A stretch of DNA of 64,000 bases, from NCBI GenBank assembly GCA_043808305.1, contig JAZDFB010000136.1, positions 15,886-79,885 on the forward strand, written 5' to 3'. Below are positions 52,897 through 61,512 of the stretch, piece after piece (position 1 is the stretch's first letter; every line of letters starts with the position of its first letter). The position numbers and the translations under genes are program-made. The notes beneath the pieces were generated by a model. That model did not search any database and was not told the DNA's origin. It worked only from the letters and a program-made list of their open reading frames with translations. Source of the DNA: JBBAAP01 sp043808305. Lineage in GTDB: Bacteria; Planctomycetota; MHYJ01; JACQXL01.

Positions 52897-53376
52897 ATGG
52901 CTGAACTTGAAAGAAGAAATTACCAGCTCCGCGGGCAGGCGCGCGCCGAAGCCTTGAAGCGATTCGGCAAGGCCATCGCCAGATGGCGGCTGGATATGCC
53001 GGCGGTCAAGCCGCAGGTGCTTGATTTCGGATTGGGCAGGTTTTACCAGACAGGGCTGATTGAGTTCTGGATAGCCAACGAGGCCAAAGAAAAGTATTGC
53101 GGCAAATTCCTTTTCGTTTTCGGCAGGCAGTCCTGCCCTTACCACCGCCACAAGTTTAAGCACGAGACCTTTTTTGTCCTGAAAGGCCGGGTTAAGATGA
53201 AGGTGTCCAACGCCGAAATAATCAAATCACAGGGCGATATGATTGCCATGCGGCAGAACACCAATCATTCTTTTACGGGCATAGGAGACGCTTTATTGCT
53301 GGAGGTTTCCAAGCCCTGCAAGCCCAATGACAACATCTTTGCGGACAAGCGCATCGGCGAAAACGGGATTTTGTAA
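52897..53376 (+). CDS. Cupin-domain protein, possibly a sugar isomerase
   Basis: A 159-residue protein. A helical N-terminus (ELERRNYQLRGQARAEALKR) leads into a small cupin barrel with metal-ligand pattern HRHKFKHETFFVLKG (about 86-100) and a second motif QNTNHSFTG (about 127). From memory this arrangement resembles D-lyxose ketol-isomerase-type and related single-domain cupins, and the neighbouring sugar kinase supports a role in sugar metabolism. The exact activity is uncertain. It is the only plus-strand gene in the sugar region, divergent from the PfkB kinase gene. Confidence 0.7.
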   Translation: MAELERRNYQLRGQARAEALKRFGKAIARWRLDMPAVKPQVLDFGLGRFYQTGLIEFWIANEAKEKYCGKFLFVFGRQSCPYHRHKFKHETFFVLKGRVKMKVSNAEIIKSQGDMIAMRQNTNHSFTGIGDALLLEVSKPCKPNDNIFADKRIGENGIL

Positions 53377-53389
53377 TCCCGGTTGTTGA

Positions 53390-54775
53390 TTAATCCAGTT
53401 TATCTGTCCTTTTCTTCCTGCCTTCGATATAGGGCTTTAACGCATTTATTACCTGGTCTTCTGCGGCTGAATGGCCCATGCCGGATACCATAGTCCGCTT
53501 GTAATTAGCATAGCCGAAATCTTTGAGAAGCGCTTCGGCCTGGTTGGTCTGCGGGTCGATGCCGGGCGAATTCTTGTTGCCGAAGGTAAACTCCCGGTGC
53601 TCGTCTTTTTCGCCGGTGAAGATGTGTATCGGGAAATCAAGAATGTCCGCCGGGAACGTGTCTTTGAGCCTTAAATATTCATACGGGACGAAATTGGCGC
53701 AGGCCGGCGCGGCGCCGTTGAGCAGGTCCGGATGCCTGAAAATCATCATATAGATGACATTGCCGCCGCCCGAGAACCCGGTTATATAAACCCGGCTCTC
53801 GGCATCGTAGTTTTCCCTGAGGTCGTTGATTATGGCCAGTATGCCCTGTTCGTCCCATCTTAACTTCAGGTTTTTGGCTTCTTCGATAACCTCATCCGGG
53901 TAATACTGTTGGTATTTGGCGAGCATATCGCCTTCTATGGCGTTGGTGTTAGAGAAGGTGCACGGCGCCACGACCATATAGGGAAGTTTGCTCCGTTTGA
54001 CGAAGTAACTGGAGGCGATGCCGCTGAAATTGCTTCCGGCGCCGTCCACACAGACAAGCACCGGCCATTTTTTATCTTTGACCCGCTTGAAATCCTTGGG
54101 CAACGAGAAAAAATACCTGATCGGGTGCGACGAGGTTGATTTCAGGATGACGCCGGCCGCGGCCGCGCTGTCCAGCGCGGTTTTGAACCCGGGTATGAAT
54201 TTATCCGGCGGCTTTAATGCCAGGCATCGGCCGGCCAGATTATCCGCTCGGTCGAGTCTCTTTGATTTGGCCGAATTATTCACGGCCGCAATTGCGGCGG
54301 CCCAGCGGCTGTCCGCAGGCGCCAGTTCCAGCCCGGCTATCAGGTATTTATCGGCCCGTTCTTTTGCCTTTGTGTCTGATTCCTGCTCCAGTGAATTGAA
54401 CAACCTGTCATAATATCCGGCCACGGCCCGGCCGGTTGAAGCGAGTTTTGTTTCCCAGGCCTTGCTGTCCTCTTCCGCCGGCGAGTCCTCGCACGAGGCC
54501 GCCTGTTCCTTGAAGGATTTGAGCTTGGGGGCGGCCGCATCGGCGGTTTCAGCCCGGCCAAGGCATAACCGCGCCTGCGTTCCGAGTTTCTTTGAGACGC
54601 ACCACTCCCCCAGCTTTACCCATTCCGCGGCAATATTCTTAAAAGCGGACTGTTCCTGCTTTGTCAAGACAATGGCATCTTGAGTTATGGATATGGGCGC
54701 GGATAGCAGGAAAATACCCTGGATTACCATCAATCCGACTAATAAGAAAATATTCCTGCGCATAAGGTTATGCAT
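53390..54775 (-). CDS. Secreted alpha/beta-hydrolase, esterase/depolymerase-like
   Basis: A 461-residue exported hydrolase. The start at 54775 (or 54763) opens a signal sequence (MRRNIFLLVGLMVIQGIFLL), 4 bases after the xylB stop. An N-terminal helical region (about 30-200) precedes the hydrolase fold. The nucleophile elbow is GFSGGGN (Ser within VYITGFSGGGNVIYMMIF), Asp is in FTGEKDEHREF and His in SGMGHSAAE, so the triad is intact. The pattern resembles feruloyl/acetylxylan esterase and PHB-depolymerase-like enzymes. The link to xylB and a GH3 enzyme suggests removal of ester groups from xylan; this is inferred. Confidence 0.82.
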   Translation of the reverse strand: MHNLMRRNIFLLVGLMVIQGIFLLSAPISITQDAIVLTKQEQSAFKNIAAEWVKLGEWCVSKKLGTQARLCLGRAETADAAAPKLKSFKEQAASCEDSPAEEDSKAWETKLASTGRAVAGYYDRLFNSLEQESDTKAKERADKYLIAGLELAPADSRWAAAIAAVNNSAKSKRLDRADNLAGRCLALKPPDKFIPGFKTALDSAAAAGVILKSTSSHPIRYFFSLPKDFKRVKDKKWPVLVCVDGAGSNFSGIASSYFVKRSKLPYMVVAPCTFSNTNAIEGDMLAKYQQYYPDEVIEEAKNLKLRWDEQGILAIINDLRENYDAESRVYITGFSGGGNVIYMMIFRHPDLLNGAAPACANFVPYEYLRLKDTFPADILDFPIHIFTGEKDEHREFTFGNKNSPGIDPQTNQAEALLKDFGYANYKRTMVSGMGHSAAEDQVINALKPYIEGRKKRTDKLD

Positions 54776-54779
54776 ATCG

Positions 54780-56306
54780 CTACGGCATCTTGCCAAGCAT
54801 TTTAAACCTGTCTTTGAGGGCCGAATAAAGCGATTTGAATAATTCATAAGACTTGTCATAAGCAATTACATTTTTGCCCGAAGGTTTGATTCTGCCTTTT
54901 ATCTTTATGGCGCTTTTGCAGGCCTGACCAGCATTCTGATACAACCCGGCGCCGATTCCGGCCAATAACGCCGCCCCATAAGCCGACCCCTCGGCGGGTT
55001 CCACGGTAACTATTTCCTTGTTCAGGACATCAGCCAGGATTTGAGCCCATATCTTCGAACGGGCTCCGCCGCCAGAAAGGCGGATTTCTTTTACGGGTAT
55101 TCCCAAACCTTTCATTATTTCAAGCGAGTCCCGCAAGCCAAAACACACGCCTTCCAAAACCGACCGGACCAGATGATTCTTGGTATGCTTCAAACTCAGC
55201 CCAAAAAATACCCCGCGCGCGTCAGGGTCGGAGTGCGGCGTTCGCTCGCCGCTCAGATATGGCAGGAATACCAGCCCCTCTGAGCCGGGAGGCACTTCTT
55301 TAACGGACTCAATCAGGATTTCATAAGGGTCAACTTTCCTGCGCCTGGCAATTTCAATCTCCGGAATTCCCAGATTATCGCGGAACCAACGCAATGAGCC
55401 GCCGGCCGCCAGCATTACCCCCATAACATGCCATTTGCGCGGAACCGCGTGGCAAAAAGTATGAATTCTGCCGTCCGGATCGAACAGGGGTTTATCGCTA
55501 TAGGCAAAAACCACTCCGGATGTGCCTATATTGACGGAAATTATCCCGGCGGTAACAATTCCGGTCCCGATGGCCTGGGCGGCCTGGTCACCGCCCCCGC
55601 CAACAACCGGCGTGCCGGATTTTAATCCCGTCAATGCAGCCGCTGGGCCGGCGACGCAACCGGTAATTTCGGTGGATTCATAGCATTCAGGCATCCACGA
55701 CAATGGCACGTCTAACGACGCCAATAACTCCTCAGACCAGCGCCTGTTCTTCACGTCCAAAAACAGGGTCCCGGACGCATCGGATACTTCGGTGGCAAAT
55801 ACGCCGGTCAGGCGGAAACGGATATAGTCCTTGGGCAAAAGCACCTTGCTTATTTTCTTGTATATGACGGGTTCATTATTCCTGACCCATAAAACTTTCC
55901 CGGCCGTAAAACCGGTCAGCGCCGGATTGCCCACCAATTCAATCAACCTTTTACTGCCTATCTTCTTGGTGATATAATCGCATTCTTTTGCCGTGCGCTG
56001 GTCGCACCACAATATGCACGGCCTGAGCACCTTATTATTCCTGTCCAGGAATACCGAACCGTGCATCTGCCCTGATAAACCTATGCTTTTAACATCACCT
56101 GGTTTAATTTTGTTTGTCCTGAATATCTCTTTTATCGAAGAAACAGTTGCCTGCCACCAGTCCCGGGGATTTTGTTCCGCCCAGCCCGGCTTGGGTATCT
56201 GCATCGGATATTCTTTTATGGACCTGCCGACGATGCCGCCCTTCTGATTAATCAGGAGCGTCTTGACGCCGGTCGTGCCGATATCTATGCCCAATAAATA
56301 TTTCAT
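54780..56306 (-). CDS. xylB: Xylulokinase
   Basis: A 508-residue FGGY-family kinase phosphorylating D-xylulose. The start at 56306 (MKYLLGIDIGTTGVKTLLIN) has AGGA at normal distance; the ATG two codons earlier lies within that site. Landmarks are SIGLSGQMHGSVFLD and RPCILWCDQRT in the sugar-binding half, the catalytic Asp in GGGGDQAAQAIG (about residue 237), and GGGARSKIWAQILADVLNKE in the ATP-binding half. The SGQMHG motif is characteristic of xylulokinases within FGGY. It sits between the esterase and GH3 genes on the same strand. Confidence 0.93.
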   Translation of the reverse strand: MKYLLGIDIGTTGVKTLLINQKGGIVGRSIKEYPMQIPKPGWAEQNPRDWWQATVSSIKEIFRTNKIKPGDVKSIGLSGQMHGSVFLDRNNKVLRPCILWCDQRTAKECDYITKKIGSKRLIELVGNPALTGFTAGKVLWVRNNEPVIYKKISKVLLPKDYIRFRLTGVFATEVSDASGTLFLDVKNRRWSEELLASLDVPLSWMPECYESTEITGCVAGPAAALTGLKSGTPVVGGGGDQAAQAIGTGIVTAGIISVNIGTSGVVFAYSDKPLFDPDGRIHTFCHAVPRKWHVMGVMLAAGGSLRWFRDNLGIPEIEIARRRKVDPYEILIESVKEVPPGSEGLVFLPYLSGERTPHSDPDARGVFFGLSLKHTKNHLVRSVLEGVCFGLRDSLEIMKGLGIPVKEIRLSGGGARSKIWAQILADVLNKEIVTVEPAEGSAYGAALLAGIGAGLYQNAGQACKSAIKIKGRIKPSGKNVIAYDKSYELFKSLYSALKDRFKMLGKMP

Positions 56307-56352
56307 ATCCATCCTAAATAATTATTTTCCCCTGTAATCTGATATCCTTGGC

Positions 56353-56422
56353 CCCGATGCCCCGCCGGGAAATGCAGGCATCGGGATAACTTACAGTAAC
56401 TCATTACATTCGCACTGTAAGT
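56353..56422. repeat. Two adjacent intergenic hairpins
   Basis: CCCGATGCC (56353-56361) pairs with GGCATCGGG (56377-56385). ACTTACAGT (56389-56397) pairs with ACTGTAAGT (56414-56422). The second loop reads AACTCATTACATTCGC, nearly the same loop as at 39571-39586 but on a completely different stem. It lies between the GH3 and xylB genes, where it could shape relative expression or mRNA stability. Confidence 0.78.
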
Positions 56423-56456
56423 AAACGAGCTGTCAACCCTTATGGCAAACCTATTA

Positions 56457-58655
56457 TCAGATTATTATTTTACCCCGGAGCCTGATATCTTTAGATGAGC
56501 TGCCAATCATAATCTCAAATTCACCCGGTTCTAAAACAGGTTTCAGGTTCTTACCTAAATAAGCCAAATCCTTATGCTCAAGCGTGAATAATACCTTTCT
56601 GGTTTCTTTAACATCCAGGCTTATCCGCTGGAAGCGTTTTAACTCCTTCAGGGGCCGTGTTAATTCGCTGACCACATCGCGGATGTATAACTGAACCACC
56701 TCATCGCCCTTGTATTTTCCGGTATTCTTGATGCTGAATGTGATTGCCACCCGCAGCCTGCCGCCGGATTGCGACTTGGCAATTCTCAGTTTCTTATAAT
56801 CAAACTTGGTATAGCTTAAACCGTGCCCGAACGGAAATAATTCCTGGCTGCCGGTTTCCCGCCATGAAGTTTGGGCAAAAAGAGGGTAATCCCATTTTTC
56901 GACGTAATCATACCGCCGGCCGCTGGGTTTGGGATTGTAGTATAACGGCAATTGCCCGGTGAATCTGGGAAAAGTGACAGGCAGCTTGCCGCTGGGGTTG
57001 CATTGGCCAAAAATTATCTCGGCCAGCGCATTGCCGCCTTCCTCGCCGGAATACCAATTCTCAATCACAGCCGGCGCCCGGTCTATCCAACCGGCCATAG
57101 TCACCACACTGCCATTGACCAGCACGACAACGATCTTTTTGTTTACCTGGCTTACAGCCGTTATCAATTCTTCCTGAACGCCGGGCAGGTTCAAATCACA
57201 GCGGTCCCTGTCCTCACCCTCGGTATTTTCATAATTACCCATAAACAAAACCACCGCGTCGGATTTGCGGGCAATAGCTATTGCTTGCCTGAATCCGGCT
57301 TTGGAATGACCGGTTATTTCGCAGCCCCTGGCAAAACGGACCTCGGTATTGCGGCTGATTTTGTTCTTGATTCCTTGCAGAGGCGTTATTACCTTCTTGC
57401 CAATGCCGCTGTATCCTCCTAACCTGGCTTCATTGGCATTGGGGCCGATGACTGCCAAATGGCTGATATTACCCTTCAAAGGAAGGACCTTATCATTCTT
57501 CAGCAGAACAATGCTCTGGCGCGCGGCTTCCAGAGCCAGTTTCCGGTGGTCCGGATGGTCGGTAATCTTAGCCGCATAATCCGCGTCAAGGTAGGGATTG
57601 TCAAACAACCCCAGCCAGAACTTGACTCCCAGAACCCGGGCCACGCTGACATCAAGCACCTGTTTGGATAATTTACCTTTCTTTACCAAATCAACTACTT
57701 CGGCAAAACAATCAATCCAGGGCAATTCGACATCCAAGCCGGCTTCGATGGCTTTTTTAGCGGCCTGGGCTTTGGTGCCTGCCACGGCGTGTTTGATTAA
57801 TAAATGCTTGACCGAGAAATAATCAGAAACCACGTATCCCTTGAATCCCCATTCCTTCCTGAGCACATCGGTCAGCAGCCATTTATTGGCCGAGCAAGGC
57901 ACGCCGTCCAGCGAATTATACGCCGCCATAACAGACAGCGCGCCGGCTTCGCGCACGCAGGCTTCAAAAGCCGGGAAAAATGTCTCGCGCAATAACCGCT
58001 CGGAAAAATGGACGGCACTGCTGTCACGGCCGCCGTCGCCCGCGAAGTTGGCGGCAAAGTGCTTGGGAGTGGCGACCACCTTCTGCGATTGCAGGCCCCT
58101 GACAAAAGCCACTACCATTTTGGTAAGCAGATAAACGTCTTCGCCGTAGGTTTCTTCGGTCCTGCCGATGCGCGGGTCGCGGCAGATATTTATGGTCGGC
58201 GAAAGCGCCTGATGAATCCCCCGGGCCCGGGCTTCCTTGCCGATGGCGTTGGCCATCCGTTCAATCAGCTCCGGATTCCAGGTGCTGGCCAAGCCAATAG
58301 ACTGCGGGTAGCTGGCTGAACTGTTGGCGCAGCATCCGTGCAGGCACTCGTCATGGATAATCACCGGGATGCCCAAACGTGTTCCCTCAATAGCGAACTG
58401 CTGGATAGCATTAGCAAAAACCGCGCTTTCAGCCGGTTCAAACCGGCGCAAAGTCATGCTCAGCTGGCCTAACCCGCCGCTAATCCATTTCTTAATTTCA
58501 GCTAAAGGGACCTTCCTGTCCAGGGTGCTGTCGCTTGAGCCCATCGCGCAAAGCTGTTTGACTTTTTCCTCAATGGTCATCCGCTTGAGCAAATCCTTGA
58601 CGCGCGTATTTATCGACAGCCGCGGATTTTGATACGGGTATTTCTTAGTCTTCAT
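56457..58655 (-). CDS. Glycoside hydrolase family 3 (beta-glucosidase/beta-xylosidase)
   Basis: A 732-residue GH3 enzyme without an evident signal peptide, so probably cytoplasmic. The TIM-barrel domain (1-330) has IPVIIHDECLHGCC, VVATPKHFAANFAGDGG (Lys-His pair contacting sugar) and the nucleophile Asp in GYVVSDYFSVKHLL. The alpha/beta sandwich (about 370-560) has GPNANEARLGGYSG and GNYENTEGEDRD. A C-terminal Fn3-like domain (about 640-732) has GDEVVQLYIRDVVS. Subfamily members cut beta-glucosides or beta-xylosides; the adjoining xylulokinase favours xyloside. It starts MKTKKYPYQNPRLSINTRVK. Confidence 0.93.
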   Translation of the reverse strand: MKTKKYPYQNPRLSINTRVKDLLKRMTIEEKVKQLCAMGSSDSTLDRKVPLAEIKKWISGGLGQLSMTLRRFEPAESAVFANAIQQFAIEGTRLGIPVIIHDECLHGCCANSSASYPQSIGLASTWNPELIERMANAIGKEARARGIHQALSPTINICRDPRIGRTEETYGEDVYLLTKMVVAFVRGLQSQKVVATPKHFAANFAGDGGRDSSAVHFSERLLRETFFPAFEACVREAGALSVMAAYNSLDGVPCSANKWLLTDVLRKEWGFKGYVVSDYFSVKHLLIKHAVAGTKAQAAKKAIEAGLDVELPWIDCFAEVVDLVKKGKLSKQVLDVSVARVLGVKFWLGLFDNPYLDADYAAKITDHPDHRKLALEAARQSIVLLKNDKVLPLKGNISHLAVIGPNANEARLGGYSGIGKKVITPLQGIKNKISRNTEVRFARGCEITGHSKAGFRQAIAIARKSDAVVLFMGNYENTEGEDRDRCDLNLPGVQEELITAVSQVNKKIVVVLVNGSVVTMAGWIDRAPAVIENWYSGEEGGNALAEIIFGQCNPSGKLPVTFPRFTGQLPLYYNPKPSGRRYDYVEKWDYPLFAQTSWRETGSQELFPFGHGLSYTKFDYKKLRIAKSQSGGRLRVAITFSIKNTGKYKGDEVVQLYIRDVVSELTRPLKELKRFQRISLDVKETRKVLFTLEHKDLAYLGKNLKPVLEPGEFEIMIGSSSKDIRLRGKIII

Positions 58656-58763
58656 ATTTTATTCCTTCAAATAAATATTCACCACAAAGACCACCGCAGT
58701 GACCGCGACAGCGAACATAAAGAAAGATCTTACTGTGTTAGCTCCTTGAATTTCTCATAGTCT

Positions 58764-59084
58764 CTACAAAAAACCCAACATTTTCGCTAAAAGCATCACC
58801 ATTAAAACGTACGGCATGCCTCCCAATATTATTCCGATAATTGCGAAAACTTTGCCTTTTTTTGTGCCAATCTTACGAATGGCCCTTACACCAAGAACCA
58901 ACGCCAATCCCCATAAAAGACACCCAGCTGCCATCCCCATACGACACAAAGTGTCACGATAGTACCCTATTGCATCTGCCCCTCTTCCTACAAATTCCAA
59001 TGATAACACGACTACGATATAACCCAACAGTCCGGAAATAAAACTCGCTATTGCTAATTTTGAGCATTTTTGTATTTCTGTCAT
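58764..59084 (-). CDS. DUF4190-like small membrane protein
   Basis: A 106-residue inner-membrane protein of unknown role. Three hydrophobic segments are seen: SKLAIASFISGLLGYIVVVL, MAAGCLLWGLALVLGVRAIR and FAIIGIILGGMPYVLMVMLL. The pattern of a helix, a conserved GLALVLGVRAIRKI turn and a final helix fits the DUF4190 group. It lies between the GH3 and isomerase genes on the same strand; no functional link is apparent. Confidence 0.72.
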   Translation of the reverse strand: MTEIQKCSKLAIASFISGLLGYIVVVLSLEFVGRGADAIGYYRDTLCRMGMAAGCLLWGLALVLGVRAIRKIGTKKGKVFAIIGIILGGMPYVLMVMLLAKMLGFL

Positions 59085-59155
59085 ATTCGAGTTCTACTTA
59101 AATGAAACCATTCAAACAATTTATCTTCGTGTTCTTTGTGTCTTTGTGGTGAATC

Positions 59156-60220
59156 TTAGGTTTTATACTTCTTGTATACTTTATCAATAAACTTTTTATC
59201 CAGGCCAAGGGCTTGATAAACAATTTCATAGCACCCTATCGCATCCTTATTCTTTTGCGCCTGAGCCAGGGCATTCAAATCTATTTTATCAACGATGCTC
59301 TCCAGGAATTCCCAGTGCAGGACGCTTCTTTTAATGGCATCGGTCTGGTTCTCGGTGTAAGGGAACAAATCATAGCCGACCCGTTCGCCGTTCTTGCCGT
59401 AATCGGCTTTTCTTAATTCGACGCACAGCGCCAGCGTTTCCATAAAATTTGAGGTGGCAACCATATTATCGTCATCAAAGGCGCCCCAACCGCTGTTGGC
59501 GTGGTGATGCCCCAACAATCCCTCTTTCATCAACAAAGCCGCATATTCCGCCAGATGCTCGCCGTTCATTATCAGATGCTGCCAATCCATATTCACTTTG
59601 ACATTGGCAGTATTGGCGCCGAGTTCTTTCAGTTTGTTGATGACAAAAACAGTCATGCCGATATTGCGCATCAGGATTTTCATGGCCGGTTCGCTATTTT
59701 TGTGTTCCAGCAAAACGGTAACTTTCTTGGCATGTGCATAATCCACGATATCTTTAAGCGCGCCGATGAAATAACCCCACATATCGGCATAAGACGACTG
59801 GAAGGGATAGTTATAGCCCTCGCCGCCGGGCCAGATAATAAGCTTTGAGCCGGTCCTGGCGCACATATTAATGGCTTTCATGACGATTGAGGTCGCCTTG
59901 TCGCGGAGTTTCTTCTGCGGATTGGTAAAACCGCCCAGGGCAAATTCCGGCATGCAATGCAGTCCCATGGCAATGGCATAAATATCGTGGCGCTTGCCCA
60001 ATATCTTCTGGATTCCGGGCAGGTTCTCCTCGTTCAATTCGCCGGGATAATGAAGCTCATAGCCGTCTATCAAATCGCCAATGTTGTCAACGGCCCGCTT
60101 AACCCTTTGCTCCATAGTCTCGTTCACGGCCGGCTGATTATACCCGGCCGGCATGAATCTTGTGGCCAAGGGACTGAGCCCCCAGATACCGACACTGTTT
60201 TTCACTCTTCTTTTCGCCAT
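59156..60220 (-). CDS. Xylose-isomerase-like TIM-barrel protein
   Basis: A 354-residue cytosolic TIM-barrel isomerase. The start at 60220 (MAKRRVKNSVGIWGLSPLAT) has an AGGAG site; an ATG 18 codons earlier is less likely. Landmarks are KLIIWPGGEGYNYPFQSSYA (compare WGGREG of xylose isomerases), VLLEHKNSEPAMKIL with a metal-ligand Glu, VKVNMDWQHLIMNGEHLAEY with Asp and His, and HHHANSGWGAFDDDN. These suggest a divalent-metal aldose-ketose isomerase. With xylB and a GH3 glycosidase nearby, D-xylose is the likely substrate. It is not a close match to classical XylA, so rhamnose- or other-sugar activity is possible. Confidence 0.85.
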   Translation of the reverse strand: MAKRRVKNSVGIWGLSPLATRFMPAGYNQPAVNETMEQRVKRAVDNIGDLIDGYELHYPGELNEENLPGIQKILGKRHDIYAIAMGLHCMPEFALGGFTNPQKKLRDKATSIVMKAINMCARTGSKLIIWPGGEGYNYPFQSSYADMWGYFIGALKDIVDYAHAKKVTVLLEHKNSEPAMKILMRNIGMTVFVINKLKELGANTANVKVNMDWQHLIMNGEHLAEYAALLMKEGLLGHHHANSGWGAFDDDNMVATSNFMETLALCVELRKADYGKNGERVGYDLFPYTENQTDAIKRSVLHWEFLESIVDKIDLNALAQAQKNKDAIGCYEIVYQALGLDKKFIDKVYKKYKT

Positions 60221-60305
60221 ATGATTTATTCTCCTTTTCTTAAACAAAGTTATTGAAATTTTATTATCACCCAAGGCTACGCTTGGACCCCGCTAATGCG
60301 GGATA

Positions 60306-60484
60306 AAGGACACTAACTCGTTTACACTCGAAGTGTCCTTAATAACGTGACAGTCCATTGTGGAATTTATCCCGCCTTTGGGCGGAACTCCTACTAGCAC
60401 TAACCCCCACTCACTACGTTCGGGGATAACGTGGCAGTACGTCGTGGAATTTACCCCGCCTTTGGGCGGGACTCCTACTGCCAC
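60306..60484. repeat. Intergenic hairpin cluster with a duplicated 54-bp element
   Basis: AAGGACACT (60306-60314) pairs with AGTGTCCTT (60332-60340) around a loop AACTCGTTTACACTCGA. GTGGCAGTA (60431-60439) pairs with TACTGCCAC (60476-60484), enclosing a CCCCGCC/GGCGGG hairpin. The block 60431-60484 is a near-copy of 60347-60400. Between them CCCC/GGGG flank the loop ACTCACTACGTTC. This 263-base gap between the isomerase gene and livF holds nothing else; the 63-codon ORF through it is just repeat sequence. Confidence 0.8.
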
Positions 60485-61188
60485 TAACCCCCAAGATAAG
60501 CCTCGATGACCTTTGGGTTGTGCAACAACGCCTGGGCGTTGTCGGCCAGCGTTATCTTGCCGGTTTCCATAACATACCCGCGATGGGCTATCTGCAACGC
60601 CATCCGGGCGTTCTGCTCAACCAGCAGGATAGTGGTACCGGATTTATTTAGCTCTTTGATAATCTGGAATATCTTGGTAACGACTATCGGCGCCAGACCA
60701 AGCGATGGTTCGTCCAGCAATAATAATTTTGGTTTTGCCATCAATGCACGGGCGATAGCCAGCATCTGCTGTTCACCGCCGGAAAGCGTGCCGCCCTTCT
60801 GGTTACGCCGCTCCTTGAGAATAGGAAAAAGTTCGAAAACATTGTCCATATCCGGCTGGAGCGGTTCTTTGTCCGGCCTTAGGAACGCGCCCATCTCCAG
60901 GTTTTCTTGTACGGTCATGCGCGGAAAGATGCGCCGTCCTTCGGGCACCTGGGAAATGCCCAGACCGACTACTTCGTGCACCGGCCGGTTGCCGATATCC
61001 GCACCGTTAAAGCTGATATTACCCTTCTTGAGGTGATTGACGCCGCAAACAGTCATCAGGGTAGTGGTCTTGCCGGCGCCGTTGGCGCCGATGATAGTGA
61101 CTATCTCGCCGGCCTTGACATCAAGCGAGATGCCTTTCAAGACCTCTATCGACCCGTAACCGGTATGTATATCAGTAAGTTTCAACAT
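60484..61188 (-). CDS. livF: Branched-chain amino acid ABC transporter ATP-binding protein LivF
   Basis: A 234-residue ATPase. Walker A is IIGANGAGKTTTLMTVCGVN, the signature GGTLSGGEQQMLAIARALMA, Walker B LLLLDEPSLGLAPIVV, and the switch region LLVEQNARMALQIAHRGYVM. This NxxMALQIAxRGYV ending is typical of LivF rather than LivG. It energises uptake of branched-chain or other amino acids with LivG and LivM. About 324 bases separate it from livG, where these genes normally nearly touch; the gap is filled by the inverted-repeat cassette at 61198-61507. Confidence 0.94.
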   Translation of the reverse strand: MLKLTDIHTGYGSIEVLKGISLDVKAGEIVTIIGANGAGKTTTLMTVCGVNHLKKGNISFNGADIGNRPVHEVVGLGISQVPEGRRIFPRMTVQENLEMGAFLRPDKEPLQPDMDNVFELFPILKERRNQKGGTLSGGEQQMLAIARALMAKPKLLLLDEPSLGLAPIVVTKIFQIIKELNKSGTTILLVEQNARMALQIAHRGYVMETGKITLADNAQALLHNPKVIEAYLGG

Positions 61189-61197
61189 ATCAAGTTA

Positions 61198-61507
61198 AGC
61201 CACAGATTACACAGATTATTAGTAATCAGAATCAATATCAGAATAACAAATTACAGTTGGTATTGAGCTCGGCGCAAGATTCTCAAAACCTTCCATTAGA
61301 TGGTAATGGTCGGCCGGAGTTCCCTCCTTCCCAATAACTGACAAACAACATCCTGATAAATACTCCAATCCCTTTTTATTACCTCTGATTATTAGTTCTT
61401 TTGAATTCTTATCAATACTAATCTTTAATTTATAATCTTTCCACATAATTATTTCTCCTTTGTCTTTTATAAAATTACACCAATTTTAATCTGTGTAATC
61501 AGTGGCT
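61198..61507. mobile_element. 310-bp cassette with 21-bp terminal inverted repeats inside the liv operon
   Basis: The left end (61198-61218, starting AGCCACAGATTACACAG) and the right end (61487-61507, ending AATCAGTGGCT) are inverted copies matching at 20 of 21 positions. They enclose one small ORF with its own ribosome-binding site. There is no transposase, so mobility would need help in trans. The insertion splits the normally compact livG-livF spacing. No target-site duplication could be confirmed. Confidence 0.6.
61219..61446 (-). CDS. Small Imm32-like protein in an inverted-repeat cassette
   Basis: A 75-residue protein with a strong AAAGGAG site before the ATG at 61446. The pattern ELIIRGNKKGLEYLSGCCLS, then DHYHLMEGFENLAPSSIPTV, resembles Imm32-type immunity proteins as remembered (GNxxGLxYL early, HYHL in the middle, a closing hydrophobic strand). 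Imm32 members neutralise toxins of contact-dependent systems. No toxin gene lies nearby, so this would be an orphan. Its stop codon directly touches the left inverted repeat, so the ORF fills the cassette. Confidence 0.65.
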   Translation of the reverse strand: MWKDYKLKISIDKNSKELIIRGNKKGLEYLSGCCLSVIGKEGTPADHYHLMEGFENLAPSSIPTVICYSDIDSDY

Positions 61508-61512
61508 CCGTA

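Noticed and set aside
60293..60484. 63-codon minus-strand ORF with a repeated GVPPKGG motif
   Set aside because: The repeated peptide is simply the duplicated 54-bp hairpin element in translation.
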